Source: Hymenoscyphus infarciens (Eukaryota; Ascomycota; Leotiomycetes; Helotiales; Helotiaceae). From it: 64,000 nucleotides of DNA. Made by a program: the position numbers and the translations under genes. The notes below the pieces were generated by a model that did not search any database, was not told the origin of the DNA, and saw only the letters and a list, made by a program, of their open reading frames with translations. The stretch covers positions 186,001 through 250,000 of the forward strand of contig LLCB01000017.1 in assembly GCA_001414345.1 (NCBI GenBank). Direction: 5' to 3'. Below are positions 11,177 through 21,001 of the stretch, in pieces. Each line of letters starts with the position of its first letter. Positions within the stretch are counted from its first letter, which is position 1.

Positions 11177-11326
11177 GCGTTTGTGGTTTAATGGTAAAAT
11201 CGATGCTTGCCAATCCAATTAGAGAACTAATTGGTCTATATGCATTGGCTCCGGGTAAGCTCTTCTACTACATTCTTCAACACCACCCCCTCTAACATGC
11301 AATAGGTTCGATTCCCGGCGAACGCA
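11177..11326 (+). tRNA. tRNA-Gly (GCC) with two intervening sequences
   Basis: The acceptor strands GCGTTTG and CGAACGC pair (one T-G wobble) with discriminator A at 11326. The D arm holds GTTTAATGGTAAAATC, a good A box. The anticodon stem GATGC/GCATT encloses loop TTGCCA plus T, anticodon GCC. A 28-nt intron (11213-11240) follows position 37; it contains the perfect 8-bp stem CCAATTAG/CTAATTGG with an AGAA loop and matches the usual place for eukaryotic tRNA introns. A second insert of 51 nt (11255-11305) splits the T stem. Without both, the RNA is 71 nt, with T arm CCGGG-TTCGATT-CCCGG. The B box GGTTCGATTCC is complete in the genome because the insert ends in G. A run of six T follows at 11340. 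Whether a mature tRNA is made depends on removal of the 51-nt insert. Confidence 0.85.
11255..11305 (+). other. 51-nt GT-AG intron-like insert in the T arm of tRNA-Gly
   Basis: Begins GTAAGC, ends CTCTAACATGCAATAG, and contains a pyrimidine-rich middle and a CTAAC branch-site match about 9 nt before the terminal AG. Exact excision joins CCGG to GTTCGATT and rebuilds the T arm. The length and signals match spliceosomal introns of nearby protein genes, for example the 51-nt second intron of SMC3 (GTATGT, CTAAC, CAG). tRNA introns cut by the tRNA endonuclease normally sit at 37/38, so this insert is in the wrong place for that enzyme. Confidence 0.8.
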
Positions 11327-11339
11327 ATAATACACACTC

Positions 11340-11345
11340 TTTTTT
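11340..11345 (+). terminator. RNA polymerase III terminator of tRNA-Gly
   Basis: Six consecutive T begin 14 nt after the discriminator base, the standard Pol III stop signal. Confidence 0.7.
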
Positions 11346-11407
11346 GCATTTCTTTTCTCTCTCTTCTGCTGTTTCATCACCCGGGTTCAGTCATGAGCGC
11401 CAATAGC

Positions 11408-11431
11408 CCCGGTTTCTTCCCGGCGAACGCA
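11408..11431 (+). repeat. Degenerate second copy of the tRNA-Gly 3' end
   Basis: The sequence TTCCCGGCGAACGCA, preceded by CCCGGTTTC, repeats the T arm and acceptor strand of the tRNA about 105 bp upstream. It is also preceded by CCAATAG, recalling GCAATAG at the end of the T-arm insert. It looks like a partial duplication of the tRNA 3' half; no 5' half was found. Confidence 0.5.
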
Positions 11432-12290
11432 AAACTTTATGTCTTTTGCACTAACACAACTTTTAAGGGGGTTCCTGACGAGGGTTCATATTTTTTTGAG
11501 AGACTGAAAGGTTTATGTGAACTGATTTTGAGTAGCCGAACTTGGTCAGAGGTACTGAGGCTTGGTTTAGTGAGAAGTCTATCTAATAAGGTTCTTCTGA
11601 GTAATTATTCATTTGGGGAGAAGTCATGAAGGACTTCTTTTAGAATGTAAAGAAGGACAAGGGGTACATGCTTTTGATCGAACTTTTTTCTCGGCTTCTG
11701 CCGATATCAAAGCCAGATACCTCTTACTCGATCCTTTCAGAAAGCCGGGGCCGCTCGCTACGATTAGTATCACACCCTTGCCCCCTCCATCCATTCGATG
11801 GCTCTGAATTGGGTCGCCTCCCGTCAGCCCTGCCTGTCTCTTGCAGTACACGCGCTGGCACGTTGAATGCGGGGGGGCTTTTCTGTTCTGGAATTGCTGC
11901 TCGTACTTCTAGTGTCGGGTTTTATAGTTCATTGCCCCCCCCCCCCCAGGAGCAGTTGATGTTGTTCTTACTGTTCTTGTTGAAAACGCTTTTTATCAAG
12001 CTTTACTTTGCCGCTGATTGGTCAATACCAATCAGCCCTTCAGTCAACGAGGCTCCCGTCACACTATACTTAGAAGACACAGTCGAAATTCAAAAACCCC
12101 GGCGCATTAGTTTACATCCGACAGATATACAATATACAAAATGCGTAAATATTTCCACTGCCACTTATTTTTACTAGTTTTTTTGACTGATGAACTATAT
12201 ATCGAACAGTATCCTCCAACGACAGTGAGTGTTCCAAGTTCCTTTTCCCTCTATCGGATTGTTTTAGGAGGGCTAAGACACTGTTTCCTC
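11432..12290. other. Unassigned GC-richer stretch with a C homopolymer
   Basis: Composition between about 11690 and 11960 is GC-richer than its surroundings, and a run of about 13 C ends near 11949. Several long frames overlap here but none looks like a known family. The stretch could be non-nuclear in origin or an unrecognised RNA or gene; I cannot decide. Confidence 0.25.
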
Positions 12291-12312
12291 CTCAGACATA
12301 CTTCCAGAAATG

Positions 12313-12621
12313 GTTATACTGACTCCGTGATCTTCCGCAGTAATTGCCATATCTTTCGGCGCAACTTCAACCTTCCTTGGGATCTTTGCATTGATCGTAA
12401 TGTGGAAATCGAACCATCGTCAAGGTATGTTTGAAGTACACTATATACTGAAGAGTCAATTGACAAAGCTCAGCCGGAAGCGAGCTTATGGCAAGGGGCC
12501 AAGAAGAAATCATAATGGAAGAAAGAAGATGGCAGAGGAGATACATCGCAGGCTGAGTGGTTTCCTTAGAGCAAGACGAAACCAACATTGGGTGAAATTT
12601 TATGGGACTTTGGTGACTTAA
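12313..12621 (+). pseudogene. Fragment encoding a single membrane helix, broken
   Basis: A frame from the ATG near 12310 reads MVILTP, meets TGA, then continues SSAVIAISFGATSTFLGIFA, LIVMWKSNHRQ and a basic tail ending near 12621. The hydrophobic stretch has the character of one transmembrane helix followed by a positively charged tail, as in small fungal membrane proteins. The stop before the helix suggests a decayed exon or a missed splice site. Family not recognised. Confidence 0.3.
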
Positions 12622-14612
12622 TTGTCATATTGGGTTAGATCTAGTTATTTGTGGGATGTTTGGGTATGATAGGTAGTTGTGGAGTTGTTCCGCACTATGG
12701 AATATGGTTTCTCGTCTTTATGGTCTTTCAACCCCAGAGAGTGTGTCAAAACTCATCTTGGTTCATACATTTGTACTCCCAAGTACCACTCTCTATTTAT
12801 TACATTGACAATCGTGCAAAGAAGTCTAATCATCCATGTGACCATCAGTATGGATCTCTGAATGGGTTCCCTAGTATACTCGATTTTACAGTGTATCCCA
12901 CGTGATACAGATAGCAAACAGCTTATCTCCAAACAAGCTCGTGAGCCATCAAACTGTTGGTTAGTCGTCACTGGCTGGCATAAACAAAATCGGAATTCGA
13001 TTCGAACCCCAATTAGTAGGCCAAGACACCTTCCTTCCGAGCCCAGGAAGAAAATATCACACCAAAAACCTCAAGAATGGACCTCCACTCAAAGTCACGA
13101 TACCTTCATCCAAACCCTTACACCGCTTTCTTCCAAGTAACCTTCGTGCTTGAAAGTTAAGAGATCACCATATAGAGCACCGGAAGAATCCAAGGACCGT
13201 TCCGTCGGGATAGATACGCACGACTTGCATACACTACAACCAGACTGCTGGGTCCATGGCGCATTGCAACCATTCACATCCGACGGAAAAGCAGGGAGAG
13301 GTTGCATGGCATGACTGAAGAACAATGGTGTTATATCATCCAGATTTGGCTAGACGGTAGGAACCAAGGCTGCCTGCTAGTTCAACACTTGTTGGTACAT
13401 GGGAAGCTGACATCGAAGCATCTCAAAACGAACCACTAACCACCATAGCGTTGACCACTGCTTGATAGCCATGAATAGATCGCGCGCTAGAGTAGGAGAG
13501 CATCCTCGAACAGAAACGACCCAGCAACCAAACTCCCGGGATATTAACAAGGCTTGGTCAGAACACGATCTTCAACACCACCTCAGAGAGTCGGGCTCAG
13601 ACTATCCGATCGATCATTTAAAATGGCATCCACAAAATTGGTAGGCTACAGAAATCAAGTGTAATGAAGGCCAAAATATCTCACTGCAGACCAAAATTCG
13701 CAAAACAGCAAGATGTACCTCAACCTCATTTACAGCACCTACCTCTCTTAGGGAAAACGTGAGATGTGATGTAACAAAAGAATCAAGTGAGAAAATGAGA
13801 CCCACCGTCTTTTCTATCAAACCCCTCAATGTCTCCCCTACACCGCCCTTTCCTCTCCTACACTCCCCTCCCTCCGTACCCCTCTCCTTGCACGAAATCC
13901 CACCCAGAGAAGCCACCAAAGAAAACCAAAAACCGGTGCATCGGTACATCGGGAAGGAAGGGAGCATCCCCCACTTCATCCCCCATTCCCCATTCCCAAG
14001 CTGCCGGGTTGGTGGCGCATTACGCCCGAGAAATACATGAATGGGAAAGACTTCCGATTCGCTCCTCGCTATCTCTCCATGGAAACCTTCCAGATTTGTA
14101 ATTCTTTATAATAGGCATGCATGAAGGGAAAGAAAACGTCCCGAGAACCAAACTGGCAGGATGCATATGACGAACGTGGAGAACTGGGACGCCCGGTGGT
14201 GGTGTACAAAGTATATACTTTGAGTGACAGGGCCCGTGGGTGGGATTGATACAAAAGGAGTTGATTGCAGGCAGAGTGACCCGCTCCCGCCCCCAAGCTG
14301 CCCAGGTCATTTAATTCATACCAGTCCGGTTGCGAGCCGCAGAAGACGCAGGCCATCAGCTACCAAATTGGATTGGATTGGCAGCATCCGGGCCACCGAT
14401 CTAATGCAGCTCGACAAAAAAGAATCAAAAACATACCACTTCCAGCTTTCATAGTGCCACCCGTACTTGCAGGAAGAGAGAAAGGGGGCTTCGGAAATAA
14501 ATATAGATTCCCATAGTATATACTTACATGATGTACACATATACAAACTCCAAAACCGCATAGCCTTGCGGTATTTGTCTTTTCCAGTCTTGAGTCCGCA
14601 CCAATCCAACCA
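12622..14612. other. Intergenic, no gene supported
   Basis: Normal composition. Only short overlapping frames without recognisable motifs or codon bias were seen on either strand. Confidence 0.35.
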
Positions 14613-15349
14613 TTATGGCGCCTTCGTCTTTAATTGTACCCCATGCCATCCCTTGATCTGCTCTGCAAGCACCTGATTTACCAGCCTCTGCTGCTTCAAC
14701 ACATTTAATCCCCTGAACCGCTCGCTGACAACATCGATTGCGTACATGCTACCACATCCGCCGGAAACATCTTTGACCTATTATCTTTTATTAGCAGTTG
14801 ATTCCTGAACCAATCCTAGGAACGAATTGCCTGCCAGTGGTACATCTGCGAACAAGCACAGCCACACCCCAATCCAGCAGAAAAGAGAAAACAACATACC
14901 TCCAACTGTTCACACTCCAGCTCCTTCATCAACAACCCCCAAATAACCTTCTCTTTCTCATTCAAATGCCCCGGTGCCTCCTCCCCTAAGGCAGGTATCG
15001 CCTCCTTTTCAATAACGCCTTCGTTCGTACTATATTCTCTGGTCTCTACCCCTCTCCAACTAGCATCTAGTCTCCTCGCCCTTGCTACCTGTTGTGCTCT
15101 CGTGCTTGGCGTTGTTGCTGCTCTTGTACTCGTCATGTTATTGCGGACGCCGATTGATGAGGATGGAAGTTTTCGTTTTGCTGCGCAGATGGCTGTTGCT
15201 ACGCATCGAGATGGACCGTCGGTATGTTGACATCGGAAGGCTCGAGAGGTTCGTAGGCACGCCGATATGGCGGTGGAGGGTTTTGGCATCTTATGAGGAA
15301 ATGGGTTGGTTGTATGGTTCTGCTCGAGTTGGTGTTTTTTTATTGCCAA
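14613..15349 (-). CDS. BOL3: BolA-like mitochondrial protein (BOL3 type)
   Basis: Two exons on the minus strand: 15349-14900 and 14777-14613, split by a 122-nt intron (GTATGT to ATAG). The product is 204 residues from 15349, or 184 if translation starts at the second Met (15289), which may be preferable because MPKPSTAIS opens a basic, Ser/Thr-rich leader. The N-terminal ~100 residues have the look of a mitochondrial presequence. The C-terminal domain reads LNEKEKVIWGLLMKELECEQ, then VKDVSGGCGSMYAIDVVS, FRGLNVLKQQRLVNQVL, IKGWHGVQLKTKAP. These are hallmark BolA blocks, with the Cys (GGCG) and His (WHG) used for Fe-S cluster binding in BOLA3/Bol3 proteins. Bol3 works with the NFU factor and glutaredoxin 5 in passing [4Fe-4S] clusters to mitochondrial enzymes such as lipoate synthase. 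The start choice is the main uncertainty. Confidence 0.85.
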
Positions 15350-15889
15350 TGACGTCTCGATTTATTTTGAGAAAAGGTTGTTTTCAGGATGAATATTTTG
15401 CGAAATCTTGGTGTTAGATAATTGCAAAGATAGTTAAGCAAGAAGAGATCAACTTGGCATGGTGAGCTCTTGAAGCTGTTGGAGCTGTTGAGGGGTGGGG
15501 ATGCTGTCGTACGATTTGAGCTCCAAACTCTCCGTCGTTATCCATCCAATCATCTCAACCGATTTCAAATACAAAGTCCCTCAAGGCGGCAGCCATCCGT
15601 TCCCCAATAGGACATTAAAGTGCGCAATAAAATAAGGCTACCTAGCCACATTGTCACAACTTTTCAACTGTATAATACTGGAAACTGTACAGGTTATTTA
15701 TTTACTGCCGCTTCTGCTCCCCAGCGCAAGCTTTTGAAAACTTATATAATAAGTTTCGTCTAAGGGCCTACTTGAAAAAGGGCAGAAGAAATTCTTGAGT
15801 AATTAAGAGATGCTATACTTTAAATATGCTGAATCGTTTAGCCCGCGTATCTAAAAGTGCTATATATCTTAAAAACTATTTGAAAATGT
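15350..15889. other. Upstream region of the BolA-like gene
   Basis: Normal composition to about 15700, then increasingly AT-rich. No gene or repeat recognised. Confidence 0.3.
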
Positions 15890-16283
15890 ACGCTACTCAG
15901 ACTTAGGCGGCGATACGATATTTATCGGATTATCGCGATATATATCGTAGAATAAATATCGTAAATTATTATCTAATATAATGAAATATCGTTAAAAAAT
16001 TAATAATAATCGATAAAATATCGGGTTTTTAGCGCTAGTTTCTTTTTAAAAACCTGCTTTATTATATTAAAAAGTTATTATATAACTCTTAATTTAGTAT
16101 AAAAATAAAGATAAGACTTATAGTCTCTTAGACTTATAAATAATTCGAACTTACTATTAAAAGTATATAACTTTATCTTTATTTCTAGACTAAGTATTCT
16201 ATTAGCTCTTAGGTTAGAAGAACTATTATTCTCTAGAGTAACTATTTTTCTACTAATAATAATTCTTATATTCTTAATTATTC

Positions 16284-17131
16284 TTAGAGCTTATTTAGTA
16301 TATATATACTTTAACTTAGATATATAAGATTTATATATAAGTATATAGTTAAAAGATACTTATATATATCTATTTAACTCTATAAGTTTAATCTTGAATA
16401 TCTTCTATACTATTTAGGTTATATATTTTTTTTAGTATATATATCTTTTAGTATATATTTTATTAACTCTAGTAGTTATAGTAGTAATAGTAGTATAAGA
16501 AGAAAAGATATATATATATATATATAAAGGTTAAAACTTAAGAGATTAAAAGAGTATATTATTTAATTTTAGTAGTATATATAATAGTACGAAATATATA
16601 CTACTATAGAAGAGGTATATAAGAGTGCGTTTAGTAGAATAATATACGTAGATACTAGGCTCTAATATAGAAGAAAAGGCTAAACTAGCTTTTTCTAACT
16701 CTAGAAAAGTAGATAGCTATATATAAGAGATTAGATTATACTAAAAGATATAAAACCGAATAATATAACGTCGGCTAATATAAAAGCCTAAACTCTATAA
16801 AGTTCGTTTAAAAGTCTAGATAGACGTAATCTTTCTAAATTAGATAATATAAAAAAATATAGCTAAAAGCTAAATATATAATAGCTGAATCTTATATATA
16901 ATAGATATTTCTAGCTATCTAGAATAGCTTAGATAGTAGACTATTATAGTATATATCTTAATTTATATATTTAAAGAAAGTTTAAGTAGAAGTATATACT
17001 ATAATATATACTAGCTAAACGTTAAAATATATATATATATATATATATATAGTATATATAATTTATCTTATTATTTTTTAGTAGTATATATATTAAAAAA
17101 GAACTAATATATATAAGCTAAATAAGCTCTT
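16284..17131 (-). mobile_element. RIP-mutated MITE (GGCCTGTTTGGC family), nested
   Basis: Ends read GAGCTTATTTAG on the left and AGCTAAATAAGCTC on the right, decayed forms of GGGCCTGTTTGGC and GAGCCAAACAGGCC. Internal sequence matches 640-1075 in the same orientation and 19358-19800 in reverse. It is interrupted by a ~365-bp repeat at 16583-16947. Confidence 0.65.
16583..16947 (+). repeat. Dispersed ~0.37-kb repeat (MITE or solo LTR)
   Basis: Begins AATAGTACGAAATATATACT and ends with GACTATTAT. Comparison with the uninterrupted MITE at 640-1075 shows AGTATATAT on both sides, so about 9 bp may be duplicated. Further copies lie at about 4780, 44609, 46455 (inverted), 57570 (inverted) and 63745. 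Short inverted ends (ATAATAG) suggest a MITE. The alternative is a RIP-altered LTR, since RIP could turn TG...CA into TA...TA. Confidence 0.6.
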
Positions 17132-17231
17132 AGAAACCCGGTATCGAGTAGATTACTTGATATAATATAATAAATATCGTAGATCTCTTAATATATTACT
17201 AGTAATATCGCTATCTAAGTCTAACGCTACT

Positions 17232-17412
17232 AGAAACTTAGCTAATTCTATGATTCTTATAAAATATCTACTAATAATATATATACTATAAGCTAAACTA
17301 TTACTAAATATATTCTAGTCTACTCTAAACTAGATCTAGTATAATTTATAGAATATTATAATATACTACTTAGTAAGCTAAATAAGTTACTTTTTTAGTC
17401 TATCTCTTTAAT

Positions 17413-17443
<31 letters not shown>

Positions 17444-18530
17444 AGTAAGCTATTATATCGCTTTATTATAGATATTCTTAGTTAGAGGTATAAAGACTTA
17501 ATACTTATATATAGTATATTCTACGAACCTCTAGTAGTTCTATCTCGTCTCTAGAACTATCTATAGAGCTAAGTTTAAGTTAAAAAGCGACGTAGTAATA
17601 CCTCTTTTATAACTATTTAAGTTTCCTATCTCGACCTTTAATAAAAAAGCTATATTATATATAGTAATATACTAGATATTAGCGAAAAAGACCTATATAG
17701 CTTATTTACTTAATAATAGTATCTATATACTACTAAACTACTTAAGAAAGCCTCTAAAACCGATTCTATATATCTACTAATACTAGAGAACTTCTACTCT
17801 AGATAGACTATAGAATTATATAACTCTAAGAAAGTAAGAGCTATATACTAATCTAAGATTAGATATAATACCTATAGTAGTTATTCTATATAGTTAGTAT
17901 ATACTATATTCGAGTTAAGAGAATTACTAGAAGAGGTAAAGAACTTCTAGTAAGAGTAATAGAGTAATTAGAAGAGACTTAGATAGTATAAATAGAAGTA
18001 TAAACATAGAGAGGTCTTTATAACTAGAGAATAGATTCTCTACTATTTATAATCGCTATAAGTAGATACTTAAATCATATTTAATAGCTCTTAGATAAAG
18101 TAGTAGAAATACCTATTAGAAGATATAGAACTATAGAGTAGAGTGAATAGAAGATAGAATTAGAAGACTTCGGTTAGAAATATATTAGAGAATAGTTCTA
18201 TATAAGATAGTATACTAGAAGACGATTATTATTAGTCCTATATAGAGGAGAGCTAACTAAGCTCTTATAAGAGCTATTATAATAAACTAAATCAGTTGTC
18301 TATAAGAATAACTAAAACAAAAACATTAAATCGAAATAGAGAGAATATAAAGAGATACTAAGCTATTACTAGGAAGAAAGCTAGATATATAGATATATAT
18401 AAAATAGCAAGCCTAGTAATAAGAAGTATATAAGCTACTTTTAGAAACCCTATAAATAAGTACGTCTATATAGCGCCTCTCTAGAAGCTAAAAAGACTAG
18501 ATAAATATATGAAGAAAAGAAAAAAAGGTA
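17232..18530 (+). repeat. AT-rich RIP-mutated element, possibly Fot1/pogo-like
   Basis: Contains a CT-dinucleotide run near 17412-17437. From about 17475 it is the reverse complement of the repeat at 6300-6985. Broken translation with many stops shows scattered features like the C-terminal part of Fot1/pogo transposases, but no DDE motif could be read. Composition returns to normal near 18530. Confidence 0.45.
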
Positions 18531-18823
18531 TTCTTGGTTTAGACTGACAAGAAACACGTACCGATATACAGAAATCGATTTTGATAGAGAAATTCGAGTG
18601 TTGTAGATCTATCTAGGCAGCATAGGTTCGTTTGATTACATGTCCTTTGCTTGATTCCAACGGCCGGCCGTTTCTGGAGACCTCCGTGGAAGTTTCATTC
18701 ACAGCCTTGTCTTATCATTAGGGAACAGATGCCGTGACGAACAAGCTTTATATGTTTGATAGCGATGAGGACCATGACTCTTGGGAGGTAGCCCGCTTGT
18801 GGTGTATACCGAATCCAAATAAT

Positions 18824-20221
18824 TCAGACAAAGCATTGCGACAGTTAAGGTCAGAAACAGAATGTATGTATTATTCAAGCTAACGCCATTCGCAGCAACC
18901 AAAGTAACGACGAGGAGAAAGCCGCCCAGGTCTCACACGTGTAAGCAGAAAGCGTGTGCATCTGGCTTAGAGAAGGCAACAGCCAAAGCCCTTTCAGCTT
19001 TTTGAAATCGATACTTGACCACGACAGGTTGAAGGACTACGAGACTGGGTTTGAAAGAAAGGATGTGGAGAGCATAGCAGCGTACCTGGGAGTTGTTGCC
19101 CTCACGGGGGCTAGTTGGTTTAGTCGGCGCTGGATCATCCAAGAATTAATGTACCCCCGGCAAGAGCAAAATCTATAGCGCATCTAGTCCCCTCTCTCCC
19201 TCTTTTACGTTTGGCAGATTTGAACATCAAAATAAGCTCGGTGGTGTTTCCCCCCTGTCTGGCCAAAAGGTCCACGAACTACCCCTTTGGTTCAATGGCA
19301 AAATGGTTGTTGAAGGGGTACTAATAGGAGTTATGAAAAGGTGTCACTAACACCTTAGGCCTGTTTGGCTCGCACATATTAGTCCTTTTTAATATGTACA
19401 CCACTAAAAATAAGAAGGTAATATATAATATATACATACACGATATAATGTACAACAACGTTTAGCTAGCATATATTATAGTAGATACTTTTACTCGCAC
19501 TTCCTTTAAATATATACCTCAGGATATATACTACCAAAAATAAATAATATACTCTTTCAACCTCTTAACCTTCAACTTTTATATACATATATATCTTCCT
19601 AGATATCCACCACTTCTACAACTATTCCAGCCGTCTACTAATATATCCAGCGATCTATACACGTTAAGCCAAACAGTAATTTACTATATGTATAAAAAAG
19701 CTATAATATAATTAGAAATAGACAAGCACTTTTAGACAATACATGCGTGCACAAAGCTCATATAGTTATAATTTATTATATACATGCCAAACAGGCCCTA
19801 AAGGAAACGCGTACTCACCCAAGAGGTACTGAATATCCTCGGATTCTCTGAAAATCATATCTCCAGTGATGCGGAATTTGAGAAAGTCTGGAGGACACAT
19901 TCGGCGGGACGAGGGTCAGGGGGAATTGCCCCTCCGAGCTGGTATAATAGAGTATGCAGAGCATGTGTAGAGTGGGATACCAAAGATCCTGGCGATTTCG
20001 TAGAAAGAAGCACCCGTAGATCTAGCTCTGGTAGAGTAGCAGAGTTTATGGAGAGGGCTCAGCAGGTCGCCTGGACTAGGAAGTGGCTCCGGACTTATGA
20101 CAAGGTTAAAGGCCGCAGCTACGTGGGCTGCTATCTATTATTTGGTTGTTCGGTCCCTGTCATGGTAAGACCGGCCGTGAACAGGATATTCCACGGTCCC
20201 TCTGATTCCCTTTATTGGTGA
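18824..20221 (+). pseudogene. HET-domain (heterokaryon incompatibility) gene, broken
   Basis: Blocks typical of HET proteins appear in order: ALRQLRSETE, then IRSNQSNDEEKAAQVSHV (the position of the ICINQ region), VCIWLREGNSQS, WFSRRWIIQELMYPRQ, then a C-terminal part with LPLWFNGKMVVEGVLIGVMK, FMERAQQVAWTRKWLR and GCSVPVMVRP. In-frame stops occur at VSHV*, after EQNL and after KRCH, and a 443-bp MITE (19358-19800) lies within the coding region. The conserved ICINQ is reduced to IRSNQ. HET proteins trigger incompatibility reactions between fungal individuals and are often fast-evolving and disabled. The true start was not found. Confidence 0.78.
19358..19800. mobile_element. Clean MITE with GGCCTGTTTGGC ends inside the HET pseudogene
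   Basis: Inverted ends GGCCTGTTTGGCTCGCACAT on the left and, reversed, GGGCCTGTTTGGCATGTATA on the right. TA appears on both sides. No coding capacity. This is the least mutated copy of a family that also occurs at 640-1075 and 16284-17131 (RIP-mutated). Its ends and a short internal block are shared with the cluster at 34124-35040. Confidence 0.82.
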
Positions 20222-21001
20222 GTGTTGCGTGGATGGAATAATGAGCGGAGAGGCAGTCTCACAGAACTCGAATCAGGGAGAATGGTTTAAAATTTATTAA
20301 TGATTTTGGTCTGGCTTTTCTTAATGATGTTCTATATTTGGTCTGGCCTGCGTCAGTAGAGTTTATTAGAATTTGTACGCAATGTAATGAAGTCGGTTGC
20401 ACCAAAGCGTTGTAATTGATGCTTTCAAAAAGTAGTTACTCGCTAAATAACCTTCGAGGATGTTTAAAGTTGATTAAAATATGTTTGAGATGTTTGGAGG
20501 TATTTTGTACCAATTACTTTTAGCTATGAACATTCGAGAACATCCAGAGCAACTAGATTAAATAAACGGATTTCAATGGAATTTATGTTTTTGGGTTGGG
20601 TTGGAATGACTTTAGCCTCTTGAGTAAAGTTGGCTGCTACGTTTCTGGATCTGATGCTAATTAAGTTCAGAAAAATAAGGTTAGTCAGTCTAAGTAACAG
20701 TTGGGCTTCTAATAATGACGTCTTGCTCAGTAAGCGGATAACAAAGAAATGCGCAACACCCAGTCATCTTGCTGAAAATCAATCACTGCAACTATGTTCA
20801 TTCCAAGGGTGCTATGGACAAGTACTATATACAATTCTCTTCTTTTCCAACCACCCCACTTCCACAAAATATATACTAGTAAGAAGACAAGGGGATAATC
20901 ATCTTAGAATCACAAAAAGACGCACAAAGGGGGAACGGGTGACTTTTCCAATCGATTAAACTCCGCAATGTGCTACTTATCCCTTGACGGACAGGAGGGA
21001 T
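20222..21001. other. Intergenic between the HET pseudogene and GH6 gene
   Basis: No convincing gene. A 109-codon frame (20630-20959) has no recognisable features and lies in the 3' flank of the GH6 gene, so it is probably chance. Confidence 0.3.

Larger units (their letters stand above)
15898..17223. mobile_element. hAT-like element with 8-bp target duplication, carrying nested insertions
   Basis: The ends are inverted repeats: CAGACTTAGGCGGCGAT on the left; the right end, reversed, reads TAGACTTAGATAGCGATATT, differing mostly by C-to-T type changes. The identical 8-mer ACGCTACT flanks both sides (15890-15897 and 17224-17231). Short CA-starting ends plus an 8-bp duplication are typical of hAT transposons. 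About 850 bp of the inside is a nested MITE (16284-17131), which itself contains another repeat, so the original element was only about 480 bp and non-autonomous. Confidence 0.82.

Noticed and set aside
19287..19330. tRNA-like A-box sequence (TTGGTTCAATGGCAAAATGG).
   Set aside because: It has no B box or acceptor pairing, and it translates as part of the HET protein (LPLWFNGKMVVEGVLIG), so it is coding sequence.
20630..20959. 109-codon open frame after the GH6 gene.
   Set aside because: No domain, odd composition, and it lies in the 3' flank of a confirmed gene.
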